64,000 nt of DNA from Eulemur rufifrons (GCF_041146395.1 NC_090984.1:86439114-86503113), one strand, 5' to 3'; shown: positions 26,409 through 38,533, counted from the stretch's first letter. The notes: generated by a model not told the origin, from the letters alone. Program-made: numbers and translations.

Positions 26409-29159
26409 TCTTCCTGGAGCAGATTGGGATTTGCAGGCAGCTTTTTGGAACCAGCAAGGGGTCAACATGTGACTGTTGTCAGAGCGAGGTCCCCAAGGGG
26501 ATGACATGCACTCTCCATTCCTGAGGTGGGGAGATGTCCAGACCTGGCCTGCTCAAAGCGAAACCTTGCCTGTGTTGGGTTTCTAGGTGACCACAAGTGA
26601 CAGGGTGCTCAGTGCTCTCCTGGCACAAGGTCTGAACACATTAGGAGGAATTGTCAGATGTGATTCTCCCCAAATCATTTTTGGTAAGGGGCTGAGGCTG
26701 GCTCCCCTCATCTTCCTCGCTTCTGTGTTATGTGCCCCTGCACCCCCTATGTGGCCACGACAGCCCTCCCTGCCCATTTTCAACAGTCCCCACAGGGATG
26801 GAAATACCAGGGGACTCCCTCTGGCCTGTGCCCTGTGCGGAACAGCTTGGCTTTCTGATTCCACATCTGGTAATTCCCCTCACCGCCCAGCCAACGACAC
26901 ATCAGGGGTGGCAGTCATTTATGGTGACGTACCTTTCTGAGGTGGGAATGTCAAAGATGTCACTGACTCTGACAGCTTACATAAGCGACAGTTGACAGAA
27001 TACTTATTCACCTCAGGCCCTACATGTGCTGCACGCCTGTGATCTTCTGTTTCCAAGGCTCATTTACCTACGCATTTTTATTTCAGAGCTACCTCAGGGA
27101 GACTAAACGTATAAGGACAGAGATGACAATTTCTGGATGACAGTAGCCGATTTCAGTCTTCGCTGGAGCATTCTCTGAGCTGAGCACTCAGCCCTAGGCT
27201 CTTTGCATGTGGTTTTAAAGGGCTCCTTTCAGAACCCTGGGCTTTTAAATTATTATTATTGGACTCACCCACCCTATTTGCAGCTGGCATAGGATAAGAG
27301 CTTTGGAAAATCCAGCCCTGAGTCCTGTGCATTTGTTCCCACCTTCCCCACCACTCCTGCTCCAACCCTGTGATGACCCAGTGACTCTTGACCTTTTCAT
27401 TTTGTCTCCTTCCTAAATGTGCCCCCTTGGATCTGAAGGCAGATCTGGCCTCACTTTTTCTCCTTTGGCAAGTTCCTTAAACCCGGTTTGCCCTTCTTGC
27501 CTGGGTTCTTTCTGTTCCAGCTCTTCGGGTTACCACCTTGCCTCAGCAAGCCCCTAGCCCTGCGTCTCCTCCTGGCAATGACCCTCACTGGTCCAGATAA
27601 GGCTCTTCTTAAGTGCAGGAATAAGGGAGAGCCCTGGAATTTGGAACCCAGAAGTAACCACACATGTCTAAGCACCAAAGAATTTTTCCTTGGGCTTTCA
27701 GGAGGGAGCTTCAGAGCTGGTGGGCTGCTTCTCATGATGTCTGGGATGAGGATTGGGAAGGGCTTTGGAGATAAAGGCTCTCAAGTGAAGGACCCAGGTT
27801 ACCAGGGTAGCATGCTGCCTGCTCAGAAATCCGGGCAGACATAGCATATAAAGATGTCCAAGTGGAGGATTTTGCCGTGCAAGAATTGCTTCTCTTCTCA
27901 TATTTAATGCGTGGATAGATATGAAATCTCAGGCATAGTAAATAAACCTGAAAATATTAAATGAAAGATTAAATCAGCTTTTAAAAGCTTCAGCATTAAG
28001 AAAAACAGCAATGGTACACATTGTTCCCTCCAAAAGAACCAGCTCTTTGCATGATTCTTATCTGCAGGGATTTTTGTTGAAGACATTGCTGATTTGTTAT
28101 TTTAATAGGTTTCCCAAAGTCAGCTGTGATGCTCATTAGTCTTGCATGCTTGTTTTATTCTTGCATTTCTCACACAAACAAGGGAGCCAGGGGACCTGTG
28201 GATGCTAATCATCTCATAACCCTAGCACCGCGACAGCAGGAGTTTCACCTCCCCTGGGGAGTTGGTAGCAAAAATGCAGCACTGAGGCCTGATTGAGGGT
28301 TCTCGTGGTCACAGTACAAATACGAAAACAAAATGTGTCTATATTTAGAAAAATTCTACAGCAACAGGTACATCTTCAGCCAATGTTCACAACTGGGTTC
28401 TAACGTGAATATGGGTTAGCAGAGACAGCACTGGAGTGAAAAACAACAGAAGCCCATGGCCAGAGGAGGGTCTTTCCCTTTTTTCCCCCTCCTTAATTCA
28501 ACAATTTCCACTTATTAGTTACAAATATACCCTTAGCTTGGGGCTGTGAGTATTGTTCTAAGAAATAATGTGAGATTTCCAGTGTATGGGCTCCTGCCCC
28601 ATCTTTCATGGAGTTACCTATTGCTACCTCTATTCCTGCTATCATGCATGCACCATGCCCTCCTGATCCAGCCAGGCCTGCAGGAGAGATTTCTGATTAG
28701 CGTCGGAATTAGGCAGGGATCCAACATCTACAGAAGCATCTGGGGCCTGAAAGAGGCTCTTGGTGAATCAGAGTGGACCATCCTTGACTGCAAGGCCTGT
28801 GTGCTGCGTGAGGCATTTGGAGAACTATTTCAGTGAAAAGGAACATCTACCAGCTCTGGTTGGCTTTGTGAACTCTCTCTTCCTGGTTCTCAGTAGTCAC
28901 TCCAGTCACCTCTCTTTCTTGCTTCTCCTGCTTGCCTATCCATTTGCCCCCCACCCTGGCCCCCTAATTCCCCATTGTCCCTATTCAATTACATTTTATT
29001 AAATATTTGTGCATTTACCTCTTAAGCATGGCTCGTTCATACAGCTAAACTCAAGGAGGTCTTATCCATCATATTTATCAGCTGCAGGAAGGGAGACCAG
29101 AACAAAGGGGAAAGAAAGAGGATTGCTCCTAAATTGTGAGGAGCAATTAGGTCCAAACA
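26409..29159. other. Unique sequence with possible regulatory text around 27900-28330
   Basis: No repeat or exon is recognised. 27900-28330 is repeat-free and AT-rich (gctgatttgttattttaata, tgatgctcattagtcttgca). Open frames up to 118 codons overlap on opposite strands near 26580-26940 and 27450-27850 and match no family. A C/T-rich stretch lies near 28905-28985. Confidence 0.4.
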
Positions 29160-29325
29160 GCCAGAGAGACCCAGACTCAAATCCCTGTTCTGTCATTTAC
29201 TAGCTGAGTGACTCTGAGCCTTGGTTGCCTCGTGCGCACACTGGACATAAGAACACCCACATTTCAGAGTTGTTGTAAGGTTTAGAGACCGTGCATGAGT
29301 TACTAGGTCACAGTAGACGTTGAGA
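29160..29325 (+). mobile_element. MIR SINE
   Basis: ccagactcaaatccctgttc, tgtcatttactagctgagtg, actctgagccttggttgcct, then gagttgttgtaaggtttaga follow the MIR consensus on the plus strand. Confidence 0.9.
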
Positions 29326-29459
29326 AGATAGTTCCTCTATTTTACATAGAGTTATATATATAATTTTACATCCTGCTTTTCTCATTTAATACTATAAATG
29401 AACATTTTCCCACATTCTTAAAAACTCTTTGTAAATATCATTTTAAAATGCTAGAGAAG

Positions 29460-29600
29460 CTGGAGACAGTGATGCATACCTGTAGTCCCAGCTCCTCTGG
29501 AGGTTAAGATGGGAGGATTGCTTGAGCCCAGGAGTTCAAGTCTAGCCTGGGCAACACAGTGAGACCCCATCTCTAAAAAAATAAATAAATAAGTAAAAAT
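29460..29600 (+). mobile_element. Free Alu monomer (FLAM-like), 7SL-derived
   Basis: A single 7SL-type arm: gcatacctgtagtcccagct, ggaggttaagatgggaggat, tgcttgagcccaggagttca, agtctagcctgggcaacaca, gtgagaccccatctct and an A-rich tail of aaat units. A diverged TSD is aaaatgctagagaa (29445) against aaaatgttagaaag (29601). Such monomers predate dimeric Alus. Confidence 0.9.
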
Positions 29601-29671
29601 AAAATGTTAGAAAGTAGTTGATCAAAAGGATGTACTGTAATTACGTAATTCTTTCCCTATTAGTAGACCGT

Positions 29672-29760
29672 TAAGTTAGTTTCCTTCCTTATTTCCTTCC
29701 TCCTTTCCTTTTCTTTCTTTTTTTCTCTCCCTTTCTGTCTCTCTCTTTCTTTTTTTCTAT
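29672..29760. repeat. Polypyrimidine tract (TTCC/TTTC-rich)
   Basis: Nearly uninterrupted C/T text built from ttcc and tttc units. Confidence 0.85.
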
Positions 29761-30059
29761 TTTAATGGTGCTACAGTGAACCTCTCTGAGCATAAAGCTG
29801 TATCTACATTTAGGTGCGGTTTCCATGGGCTTTGTTCAAAGTGTGTGGATACTTTAAAGTATCTTGAGATATAGTGCCAAATTATTTTCTGGTTATTTTC
29901 CAGAATATCTACCAGCCACATGTGACCCATTTCACTACCTCCTTGGCAGCCAGAGCAGACACCACGGGGTGCCCACCCAAGACTCATTCTTTTCCCTTTT
30001 TCCCAGTTGATAGAGGTTTGGTTTGTTCAGATGTCCATGTTTCCTCTGGGAATAAGTCC

Positions 30060-30425
30060 TGATCAGCCTAAGCCAATCTTGGTAATCTTATTTCTCTTGC
30101 CAGAGATTGGTTTAGAGATGGGCTTGTGACCCAGTTCTGGCTAATGAGATGACATATGAGATTTACTAGGTGAATTTTTTTGAAAAGAAATTAGAAGGCA
30201 AGTCTCCCTTCATGTGCAGGACATCGTCATGTCTGCTTGTAACACGTTGAACCATGCCAGCCTGAGAACATAACCAGTTTGATGGTGCCACTGAATGCCT
30301 GAATTAACCAACTCCGGAGCCGCCCTTCCCTGGGACTTCTTTTTAGGTGAAATAATACATTATACAAGAAGTTTGATGTGGGCATTGTTATTGCAGCCTA
30401 AAGCATTCTAACTAGCATTGTAATT
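30060..30425 (+). mobile_element. Probable L1ME-type 3' UTR fragment
   Basis: gatcagcctaagccaatctt, gagattggtttagagatggg, cttgtgacccagttctggct, aatgagatgacatatgagat and, at the end, aaagcattctaactagcatt follow 3' UTRs of old L1ME-like subfamilies, whose text repeats the theme of agccaat..gggca.gtgacccaa. The copy is old. Confidence 0.6.
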
Positions 30426-32639
30426 GGTAAAAATCTTTTCCAAATTAATTCACATACACACAGCACCTTTAATTTTGTTTTAATTTGCTGTTCTTTAATT
30501 ACTGATGAGAGCACATATTTATTATGCACATATGTGTTAACAATTTGCATTACTTTTTCCTAAACTATCTGGAAATATTTTTCAAATATCAGTGGTCCAC
30601 AGAAGAGGATCATTTGCAGACTGGACTGAGCTGAGTGTGGCATCACACTAAGGTCACGTCAGAACGGGGCCTAAAGATGTCCGAGGACTCCTGTTGCTTG
30701 TCATGCACGTACTCCTTCAACTTGCAAAACGTCTTCAGCCCAGCAAAATAAGCTTCTATCCGAAATACGGTAATGATGGAAGTCAACCTTTCAGGACTGT
30801 TTGTGTCTAGAAAGCTAGACCTTGGGAGGGCTGTCTCTCAACAAGGAGACAGGAAGTCTGGTGACTGAAAGAAAAGCAAGACTTGTGAAAGTGAAGAAAA
30901 GGTTGCGAGAACAGGTACTCTCCAAGGACCTGCTGTCCCGGGGCACAGACACACTTCTCTGTGCTCTATCTGGCTTTCCCGGTTTCAGATCACTGTGGTT
31001 TGCCCCGTTCCTGCCCCATTAAGCTCACCCATGTTTCTGCTCTAGCTAAGAACATTTTCATTAGATTTTCCAGATAGAGAAATGTTTTTCAACTGCTCTG
31101 GTTTTGGAATAAACTTTGAACACAAGCACTGCAACAAGAGTCCTTGATTCACCTCCCAGAAAAGGGAACATATGAAAATAATTCACCCTCGCCTTTTATT
31201 AGCACATTAGAGAGGTACAGAGTACTGAGTCATCAGTATTAAGGTAATGTATAATGGTCAGATATTTAGAAATATAAATGGCCTGGGTTTAATAGGAGGT
31301 TTTTAGTATTATGAATAGTTGGTGAATTCAAGCCCGACTGAGAAATGCCCCAGATGAAGGCTTGCCAATGAGCATATGTATAATACATGGATAAGGCTGT
31401 TTTATAAAAGACTTACTGACTTTCTGGTCCAAGCTCTAGTAGCTTCCATCAAAGTCTTGTTCTAAACCATCGTAAATTAACAGATCAATAGTTAATGGTA
31501 CTGCTAGCCAAGTTTAAAGCCAGATAACTCAGATCCCAAGACAACTCGATTTCACTCATTTGTAATTCAGAGGCACTTTGGTAGACAAATTGATATTTGT
31601 TTAGCCAATTTGTACATCCAAGGTCTAATGCCTGAACCTACTTTCATTAAGCCCACAAAGACCATCTGCAGAGTGTGTTTCTTAATCTGAAGCTTGCTTT
31701 TTTGTTTATGTCAAGCTCTTTTATTGCCAAGTTCCTTCATTAGTGGCATAGAATATGATTAAATCTGATTATCTGTGGTAAGATCCTGAAAAGCCTGACC
31801 AAATCCAAAAGTGGACTCTGTTACGAAGTTTGGAGTAAGAGAACATGAGAATGTCTGTGAAAGAAAGAGCGCATTTTAAAAGAAATACAAGGCTGTTTGT
31901 GGGTGTATATTGTGATGTGTGTGTGCCACGTGGCCTGTGTGTGTGTTGGTGGGTGGGGGTGTTTATGCCACTTTGCATTGCCTGTTAGTTGTGCCCACCA
32001 ACTTGGTGATTTAAAAAATAATATTGCTCTAGCTTTAATGTGAATTCTGTTGGGAGAAAGAGAATAGAGGGGAAAAAAATAGATCATTTTCGTTTCTGGC
32101 TGCCTACTCTTTATATGCAAAATTATAAAATAAACAGGATCCAAAAATAGTACTGTCTCTGCTCTGAGTAGAAAAGATCTTCCACTCAGCTCTGAATTAT
32201 AAAAGCCTCTGTTACAGGGAACTAGATAATGAATTAGGTTCACGTGGGAAGGATACAGGAGGAGGAGGCAAGACTGATTTAATGGAAGGCCAGGCTCAGC
32301 TGAGCTTGTTGGCGTTTGTCAGGGGAGGGTAATATCACAGCTCTCATTCTTGGTGGGGATGGTGCTGTTCTGGGGCTGCAAACCCCAAATTGTGATCTTG
32401 AGCTTTTCTTTTCCTTCCCTGATAAAGCTCTGCATGGACAATAGCAATGCTGTCACCCATTTAAATACAAAACCAGTTAATTTCTTAAGACAGGTAGTGT
32501 TGTCTCAGCCCTGACTATGCCAAGCTGTCTGGTAGGGAACAGCCACTAAAGCTTTAGATCAGAAGGCCTGAACTTTAAATTTCTCGCCTCCAGCTCCAAA
32601 CCACAGGATTTTTCTACTGGCGTTCAATCGCCATGGCCA
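30426..32639. other. Unique sequence with one TG-rich tract
   Basis: No repeat family or exon apart from the simple tract at 31893-31962. The 140-codon minus-strand frame at 31821-32243 crosses the TG tract and matches nothing known. Confidence 0.4.
31893..31962. repeat. Imperfect (TG)n / GGTG microsatellite
   Basis: Tracts of tgtgtgtg are interrupted by ccacgtggcc and end in ttggtgggtgggggtg. Confidence 0.85.
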
Positions 32640-32798
32640 GCATAGCACTTGCATCACACCCAGATCCTGGGGCCCACTGCAGACCCACTGAATCAGAATC
32701 TCTGCAACGGGGCCTAGGAATGTGTATTTTTGACTTGGGTCCTAGTGATTCTTAGGTTTGCCCATATTTTTATGCTCAAAGTTTAAGAACCACTATCA
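32640..32798 (+). mobile_element. MER5A hAT DNA transposon
   Basis: cttgcatcacacccagatcc, ggggcccactgcagacccac, tgaatcagaatctctgcaac, ggggcctaggaatgtgtatt and tcaaagtttaagaaccacta follow the MER5A consensus. Most of the element is present. Confidence 0.9.
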
Positions 32799-33111
32799 TT
32801 TATTTCTTTTTCTTTTATTTTCTTCCCATTTCTAGCTAGGATAATCTTTGTTGGTTTTTGTTTGTTTTTTTAATCCTTATAAAAACAAGAGTATTTTGAC
32901 CAGGTTCTAGAGGCATCTATTGTTTTGGTGCCAGATAGGCTCTGAGGCTGTGACTCTAAGTCTTGGCTAAACCAAGCTGGATGCCCCTGAGAGGGCCGCA
33001 CTAATCACTTCAACAATGACTGCTGCTTGTAGGCTATTTGTACCAAATACTCTTTATTCTGTTCTTCAAAAGTCCTTTCATTGAGGCCAGGGGAGGAAAC
33101 GGTGTCAGAAC
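32799..33111. other. Unique sequence with T-rich tracts
   Basis: T-rich runs lie at about 32806-32830 and 32850-32873. No repeat family or exon is recognised. Confidence 0.4.
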
Positions 33112-33137
33112 ACAAAAAAAAAAAAAAAAAAAAAAAA
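33112..33137. repeat. A-homopolymer directly upstream of an L1 5' end
   Basis: About 26 As precede tccattattgggcatct, the truncated L1 start. It may be the tail of an earlier insertion that the L1 used as its target, or part of the L1 insertion itself. Confidence 0.85.
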
Positions 33138-33780
33138 ATCCATTATTGGGCATCTACCCAGAAGAACATAAGTCATTCTATGACAAAGACACCTGTACCG
33201 GAATGTTTATAGCAGCACAATTCACAATCGCAAAGATGTGGAAACAACCCAAATGCCCATGAATTCAGGATTGGATTAGTAAATTATGGTATATGTATAC
33301 CATGGAGTATTACTCAGCTATAAGAAATAACAGTGATACGACATCTCTTCGGTTCTCCTGGAGAGAGTTGGAACCCATTATATTAAGTGAAGTATCCCAA
33401 GAATGGAAAAACAAGCATCACATGTACTCACCAGAAAATTGGTTTCCCTGATCATCACCTAAATTCACATCTGGGAATGATACCAATCGGATATCAGACT
33501 GAGGTGGGGGTGGGGGAGGGGATGGGTGTATGCCTACATGATAAGTGCGTTGCGCACCGTCTGGGGAATGGTCACGCTTGAAGGTGCTGACTAGGGGAGG
33601 GGGGGTGCGAGGAGGGGATGGGTATATACCTACATGATGAGTGCAATGCGCACTGTCTGGGAAACCGACATGCCTGGAGCTTTGACTTGGGGGGATAGGC
33701 GGTACATGGGCAACGTATGTAACCTGAACTTTTGTATCCCCCATAATAAGCTGAAATAAAAAAAAAAAAGAAAAAAAAGA
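33138..33780 (+). mobile_element. 5'-truncated, lineage-specific L1 3' end
   Basis: The C-terminal ORF2 region is readable (IYPEEHKSFYDKDT peptide at about 33150-33200, then AQFTIAKMWKQPK), followed by tggtatatgtataccatgga and gaatggaaaaacaagcatca. The 3' UTR contains two similar G-rich modules (33500-33590 and 33590-33690), then taacctgaacttttgtatcc, cccataataagctgaaataa and an A/G-rich tail. The end matches the short L1 at 20339-20557. The low divergence suggests recent activity. No clear TSD was found. Confidence 0.92.
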
Positions 33781-34606
33781 AAAAAAAAGATGAAATAAAA
33801 AAATAAAAAATAAATAAAAGACACTTGGTCATGAAAAAAATTATAATAATAAAAACTCCCTATATACTAATCCAGTCTCTGCTTTTAATATCACTGTGAA
33901 AATGTCCTCAGTGGCTTTAATATTATAAAAATTTCTTTTGTATATCCTATGTATAGCCTTTAACCTGAAGAGTAATGAACTCAACATATAGCAAATTCTT
34001 GATTATTCACTTTGTGGGTTTTCTAAGGTAGAGTTTTTATTCCAAGTTCAAAGTCTCTGGTGCTCAGAACCCTGTCAGACTGCCAGCTCCCAAACAGTTT
34101 ACACTAGACATGACTGGAAAGGTACATCTGCTACATAAGAATGGACTCTAGATTTTGCTATAATTTTGGTTCAAGTCTATGGTTTTCAATTAAGGGCTAT
34201 TGATTATCGTCAGGGTGGAAAGCCTAGTGGGTGTTCACAGTGTTGGTGGAGAAAGATTTCTCATGCAGAGATTAATATATAAAAGTAAAAAAGCTTATTT
34301 TATCCTTTAGATGGACAGAGAGCCTGGGTGGGGGGAGGGGGGAGAGAGAGAGAAGATGTGGCATCCCAAAGAAAGAGAAGGGGGTGCCAGTAGTGAGGCC
34401 AAGTGACTCGCTGATTTTAAGGGGGACAAAGAGAAAGAAAAAAAAACAGTGATGTCTGTCAGTTGATAACAAAAGTGGCAGCAGGTAGATAACAAAAACT
34501 GCAAGGATGTCAAAGTCCAAGAGTTGGCTTCCTGCCTTTCCTTGGAGAAGGGATTATCACAGGAGATGTGACTCTGTCCTGGAGATACGGTTGAGGCTAG
34601 ATTCTC

Positions 34607-34636
34607 AAAACAAATAAACAAACAAACAAAAAAACA
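34607..34636. repeat. Simple repeat (CAAA)n
   Basis: Repeated acaaataaacaaac units. Confidence 0.85.
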
Positions 34637-36879
34637 ATTTTGAAAGAGAAACATTTACATCTCTTTTCTGTTCATACAGCTGTTTTCAGAAGTGCAAAAC
34701 AGAACTCCTGTGGGGTGCCTGTTAGTGAGAGAACTCAGAGGATTGCTCTTTAATGTTACTAGGGAAATTGTGGGATTAGGTATTTTCCTATTATTTTTGC
34801 AAGGCCACCCGTTTCAATTATAATCATTGTTCACATGTTGGCTGAAGATACCGTTTTTCACACATATTTCTGTTTTTCTTGTTATCCCTCTTTCATAATG
34901 ATAATAAATTAGGATGATTAGAGAATAGGACTTCATTCAGGAATTATTTAAGTTACATCACAGGTCTACTCTGAGGCATTTTCAAACTCATCTGCCAGGA
35001 CAAAGTAGACAGCCATCTTTACTAGGGGGTCTTGCCTCCTTTCTAGAGTCTACTAAGGAAGTCAAACAGGTTTCCTCTGTGCTACAATTCCCAAAATTAT
35101 CTGGAGTTCCTGGTGTGGAACATTCTCCCTGGTGCCTCCCAGGAAGGGAGCCAGGCGCAGGCCTTTTTCATCCAGGTCTCTGCACCCCCTTCCCAGCTTC
35201 CTCTGTTTTCCTGGTTTGTGAAGGGAGTGCCCAGAGGAGCGGGAGCAGCGTGGGTTTGTTAGGCAATCAGTGAGGGACCTCTGGCCCTCCTGGGGTCAAA
35301 GGCTGGTGCCCAAGCAATTACCACATCCGGGGGAGGAGGACCGCCCTACCAAACTGCCAATCAGAACTTAGTGAGCCAAATGTTAAGAAAGAAGGCAGAG
35401 GATTCCCTAGTCTGTGGACCAAGCAGCACAGGCACAATAAGGTCTGGAAGGGCATGCCAAAAAAGTCAGGCTTCAACCTAGAGCTAATAAAACACACAGT
35501 GAGATGGTCAGAGAGAAGACTGGGGAGTCCTGCTGGCATCTACAGCGTTAAGTCAGAGCTGGGAAGCGGGCTGGGAAGCCTTGGTTATGGGCCCTTGGTA
35601 GGAGGTCAGGTGTCAGCAGGCTTGGCCTTCAGATCCTGCCCTGAGGCATGTGGATGTAACAGGGAGTGTTGGAGGATGGAGTTGGGGTGGGGTAAGGTGA
35701 AGAAAGGAACTTGGTGTGTCTTCCAGTCTTCAGCCTCCACAAATGTCAGGCCATCTAGGAATGAAGCTGGGCCAGAAACAGAGGGATGGAGAGAGATGCT
35801 GGCCACAGAGCTGTGTCCTCCCAGTTGGTAGGGTAGGGAGTTTTCGATCAGACTTTGCCCTTCCCTCAAAGGACTTCCTCTTGTGCATTGGGTAAGCTTT
35901 GAGAAAATATCTTCCTTAAGGGTGGGGTTGAAGCACTGGGGCAGTGGAATGATTCTTGTGTACCCAAGAGTATCAAGGAAGTGACAAATGGCTGTGGATG
36001 GCCCTGCCAAGTTTTCTGTAGTCCCAGAATGTCACGGAAGCATCAGGATGATCCTGTGTGCCAACCAGGGTCCTGGAAGTTAGCTGGCCCACAGCCAGAC
36101 CCAGTTGCTGTGATGTGGTCTGGTACAAGGGATGGCTTAGCAACATCCGGCAGGTGTCCATGTCCCATCTGAGTAGCTGTGCTTTGGAAGAGTGATGCCA
36201 GCACAGGTGAGATGCCCCCACAACCCCTAACTTACATTCACTGGCATTATGTAAGTCTCAAGCTGAGATGCTGTCATAGGAAAAGGGCAAGTACCCTAAA
36301 ACAACTGAAATTAAGTTTCTACTTTCTGGGAGAAAAGGGGTTCATTGTAAGTATTAACTTCATTTGTAGAAAAATGAATTGACCTTTTCCATACCTGGGT
36401 TTGTGAACTGACATTGGTACGTACTACACGTAGAAATGTGCACACCTGCACCCCCTGCCTTGCCCTTCCTCCTCCAAGTCCAGGCAGGATTCCCCGTCAG
36501 GGTGGCAGGCACCGCTTGTTTCCTTAATGCTTCTAAACATTACACCAATTCTGTGAATTAGTCCCTTTGTGTTGATTTTATAATCATGGCTGCCATATAG
36601 AATTTCTCTCTCAGGTCTTTCATTGTTTGTGTGTTTTATGCACCATTTCCCTCTAGAAAACAGCCATCTGCTCTGAAATCAGTATAATTGCATCACCTCC
36701 ATGTTCCTTTCATTTGAGGCTTGACCTCAGACCATGTGGACTTCTAATATCTACATGAGGCTAAAGAAAATGTTTTTATCTAATGAGCCATGACCCAACA
36801 CAATTGGAGTGAATTACTTTAAGTAAGAACACCTGGGGTGGGAGTGAGGGATCTATACCTTTCTTGGTTAATACAGCTA

Positions 36880-36921
36880 GAATATGAAATAAAATAAAAT
36901 AAATAAAATAAAATAAAATAA
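36880..36921. repeat. Simple repeat (AAAAT)n
   Basis: Repeated aaataaaataaaat units. Confidence 0.9.
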
Positions 36922-37539
36922 GGAGACTCTACTGTCCTTCAAGAGAACTTGGATGCCGCTTAGAAGTCTGAACTCAGATATACAATTAACCTCATTCAGT
37001 GTAAGTTTGATATATAAGCATTAATTTAGCTTCATAATTATGTAGCAGGTAACATTTTTAAAACATAAGTTACTTTATTTTTCTGGTAACTTTACAAATT
37101 TGGTGTATTTAGGTCCCCTGTCTCCTTTCTCCATGGATATTCTAAGTTGGGGAGAAGACTGGGGCTTCTAGCAGTGGGAAGGAGGGGTTGGCCCTCAATA
37201 TGGACTGGCATTCACCAAGATATTGCTTGGAGCATCTGGTCTTTGGATGGTGGTGCCATCTGGCCTTAGGTCATAGCCCAGTGTCTTCGATCCCTCCATG
37301 GCATCAGATTATCATGCCCACACACTCTGTGTAGCCCTCATCCCAACCAAAAGCCCCTTTGGATCCACTGGCCCCCTCTATAATGCCCCTTGACACTCCT
37401 AGGAATAACGGAAACTTTTTCCTGTGTGTGTGCAAGAGAGTCGGAGGCTGTGAAAATCCCCATCATCTCCCCTGTATTGTTGCTGCACTGTGCTGCCCGG
37501 ACCATCTTTAAGAGAGCCAGCCAGGTCAGTACCATATTC

Positions 37540-38520
37540 AAAAATCTATTGTCCTTACTATAAAGCTACAGTATTTAAGACAGGGTAGTATTGGTGAAAG
37601 AATAGACAAAGAGATCAATGGAACAGAATGGAGAGCCCAGAAATGTACCCACATAAATACAGTCAGCTGATCTCTGACAAAGGAGCAAAGGCAATACAAT
37701 GGAGACAACGTAGTCTTTTCAACAAATGGTGCTGAAACAGCTGGACTTCTACTTGCAAAAATAAAAATGAATCTGGATACAGAGCTTACACTCTTCAAAA
37801 AGATTGACTTAAAATGGATCATAGATCTACAGGTAAAACACAACAAAATAACAAAAACAAAACATAACAAAACATAAAAAACAAAACATAACAAAAGAAA
37901 ACCTAATTGACCTTGGGAATGGAGATTACTTTTTAGGCACAAAACCAAAGGCATGAACACGAAAGATAAAATTGACAAGCTAGACTTCATTAAAATTAAA
38001 AACTTCTCTTCTGTGAAGAACAGTTTCAAGAGAATGAGAAGATAAGCCATAGACTGAAAGAAAATATTTGCTAAAGACACATCTGATAAAGGACTGTTTT
38101 CCAAAATAACTAAGAACTCTTTTTTTTTATTTTTTTTATTTTTTTATTTTTTGTTTGTTTTTCAGCTCATTAAGGGGGTACAAAAGATCAGGCTATATAC
38201 ATTGCCCATGCCTCCCCATCCCCCCAGTCTGAGCTTTAGTTGTGTCCATTAAACTCAACAATAGGAAAACAAACAACCCAATTAAAATGGGCAAAAAACC
38301 TGAACAGACACTCCACCAAAGAAGATATACAGATGGCAAATAAGCATATGAAAAGATGCTCCACATCATATGTCATCAAGGAAATACAAATTAAAACAAC
38401 ATTTAGATACCACTGCAAATCTATTAAAATGGCCAAAATTCCAAATACTGACAACAGAAAATGCTGGCGAGGATGTGAGAAAATAGAAACTCTCATTCAT
38501 TGGTGGTGGAAATGCAAGAT
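37540..38520 (+). mobile_element. Old L1 LINE (ORF2 3' half), left part of a split element
   Basis: ORF2 text runs from tactataaagctacagtatt through agatcaatggaacagaatgg, aacaaatggtgctgaaacag, acttcattaaaattaaaaac to gctggcgaggatgtgagaaa and ttggtggtggaaatgcaaga. It is interrupted by a minus-strand L1 3' end (38117-38240) and by a whole second L1 (38534-40475), then continues at 40476. An ACAAA-rich simple repeat (37833-37905) lies inside. The frame is broken throughout; the 188-codon frame on the other strand is its shadow. Confidence 0.93.
38117..38240 (-). mobile_element. Lineage-specific L1 3' end, minus strand, inside the old L1
   Basis: T-rich tail (38117-38163), then cagctcattaagggggtaca and gatcaggctatatacattgc, the reverse complement of the L1 terminus seen at 33700-33760. 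It stops near tgtccatt, where the host L1 resumes (aaactcaacaataggaaaac). Only about 80 bases of L1 body were copied. No long TSD is visible. Confidence 0.8.
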
Positions 38521-38533
38521 GGTACAGCCACTT

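Larger units (their letters stand above)
29335..29910 (-). mobile_element. Probable old L1-type fragment, interrupted by an Alu monomer and a pyrimidine tract
   Basis: tttctcatttaatactataa, atgaacattttcccacattc, then after the inserts aatggtgctacagtgaacct and atagtgccaaattattttct keep the order of a common minus-strand LINE 3' region (ctttccatg..gctgcaatgaacat..ttgccaaatt). Divergence is high, so the family is uncertain. Confidence 0.45.
33781..37537. other. Unique sequence, GC-richer centre, no gene recognised
   Basis: Contains small simple repeats (34607-34636 CAAA; 36880-36921 AAAAT) and a G-rich/GA-rich patch at 34327-34360. The 35080-36180 part is GC-richer and has open frames up to 134 codons on opposite strands that resemble no protein family. 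34270-34660 may be an unclassified repeat. No promoter or CpG island is apparent. Confidence 0.4.

Noticed and set aside
29460..29600. 7SL-like sequence considered as a real 7SL/SRP RNA gene
   Set aside because: Only a single Alu-type arm with an A-rich tail and a TSD; it lacks the S domain.
31821..32243. 140-codon minus-strand open frame
   Set aside because: It crosses an imperfect TG microsatellite; His/Thr repeats in the translation come from the repeat.
33500..33690. Two similar units considered as a CRISPR-like or minisatellite array
   Set aside because: Only two units exist and they belong to an L1 3' UTR in a primate genome.
37538..38104. 188-codon minus-strand open frame, the longest in the window
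   Set aside because: It is the antisense shadow of L1 ORF2 on the plus strand.
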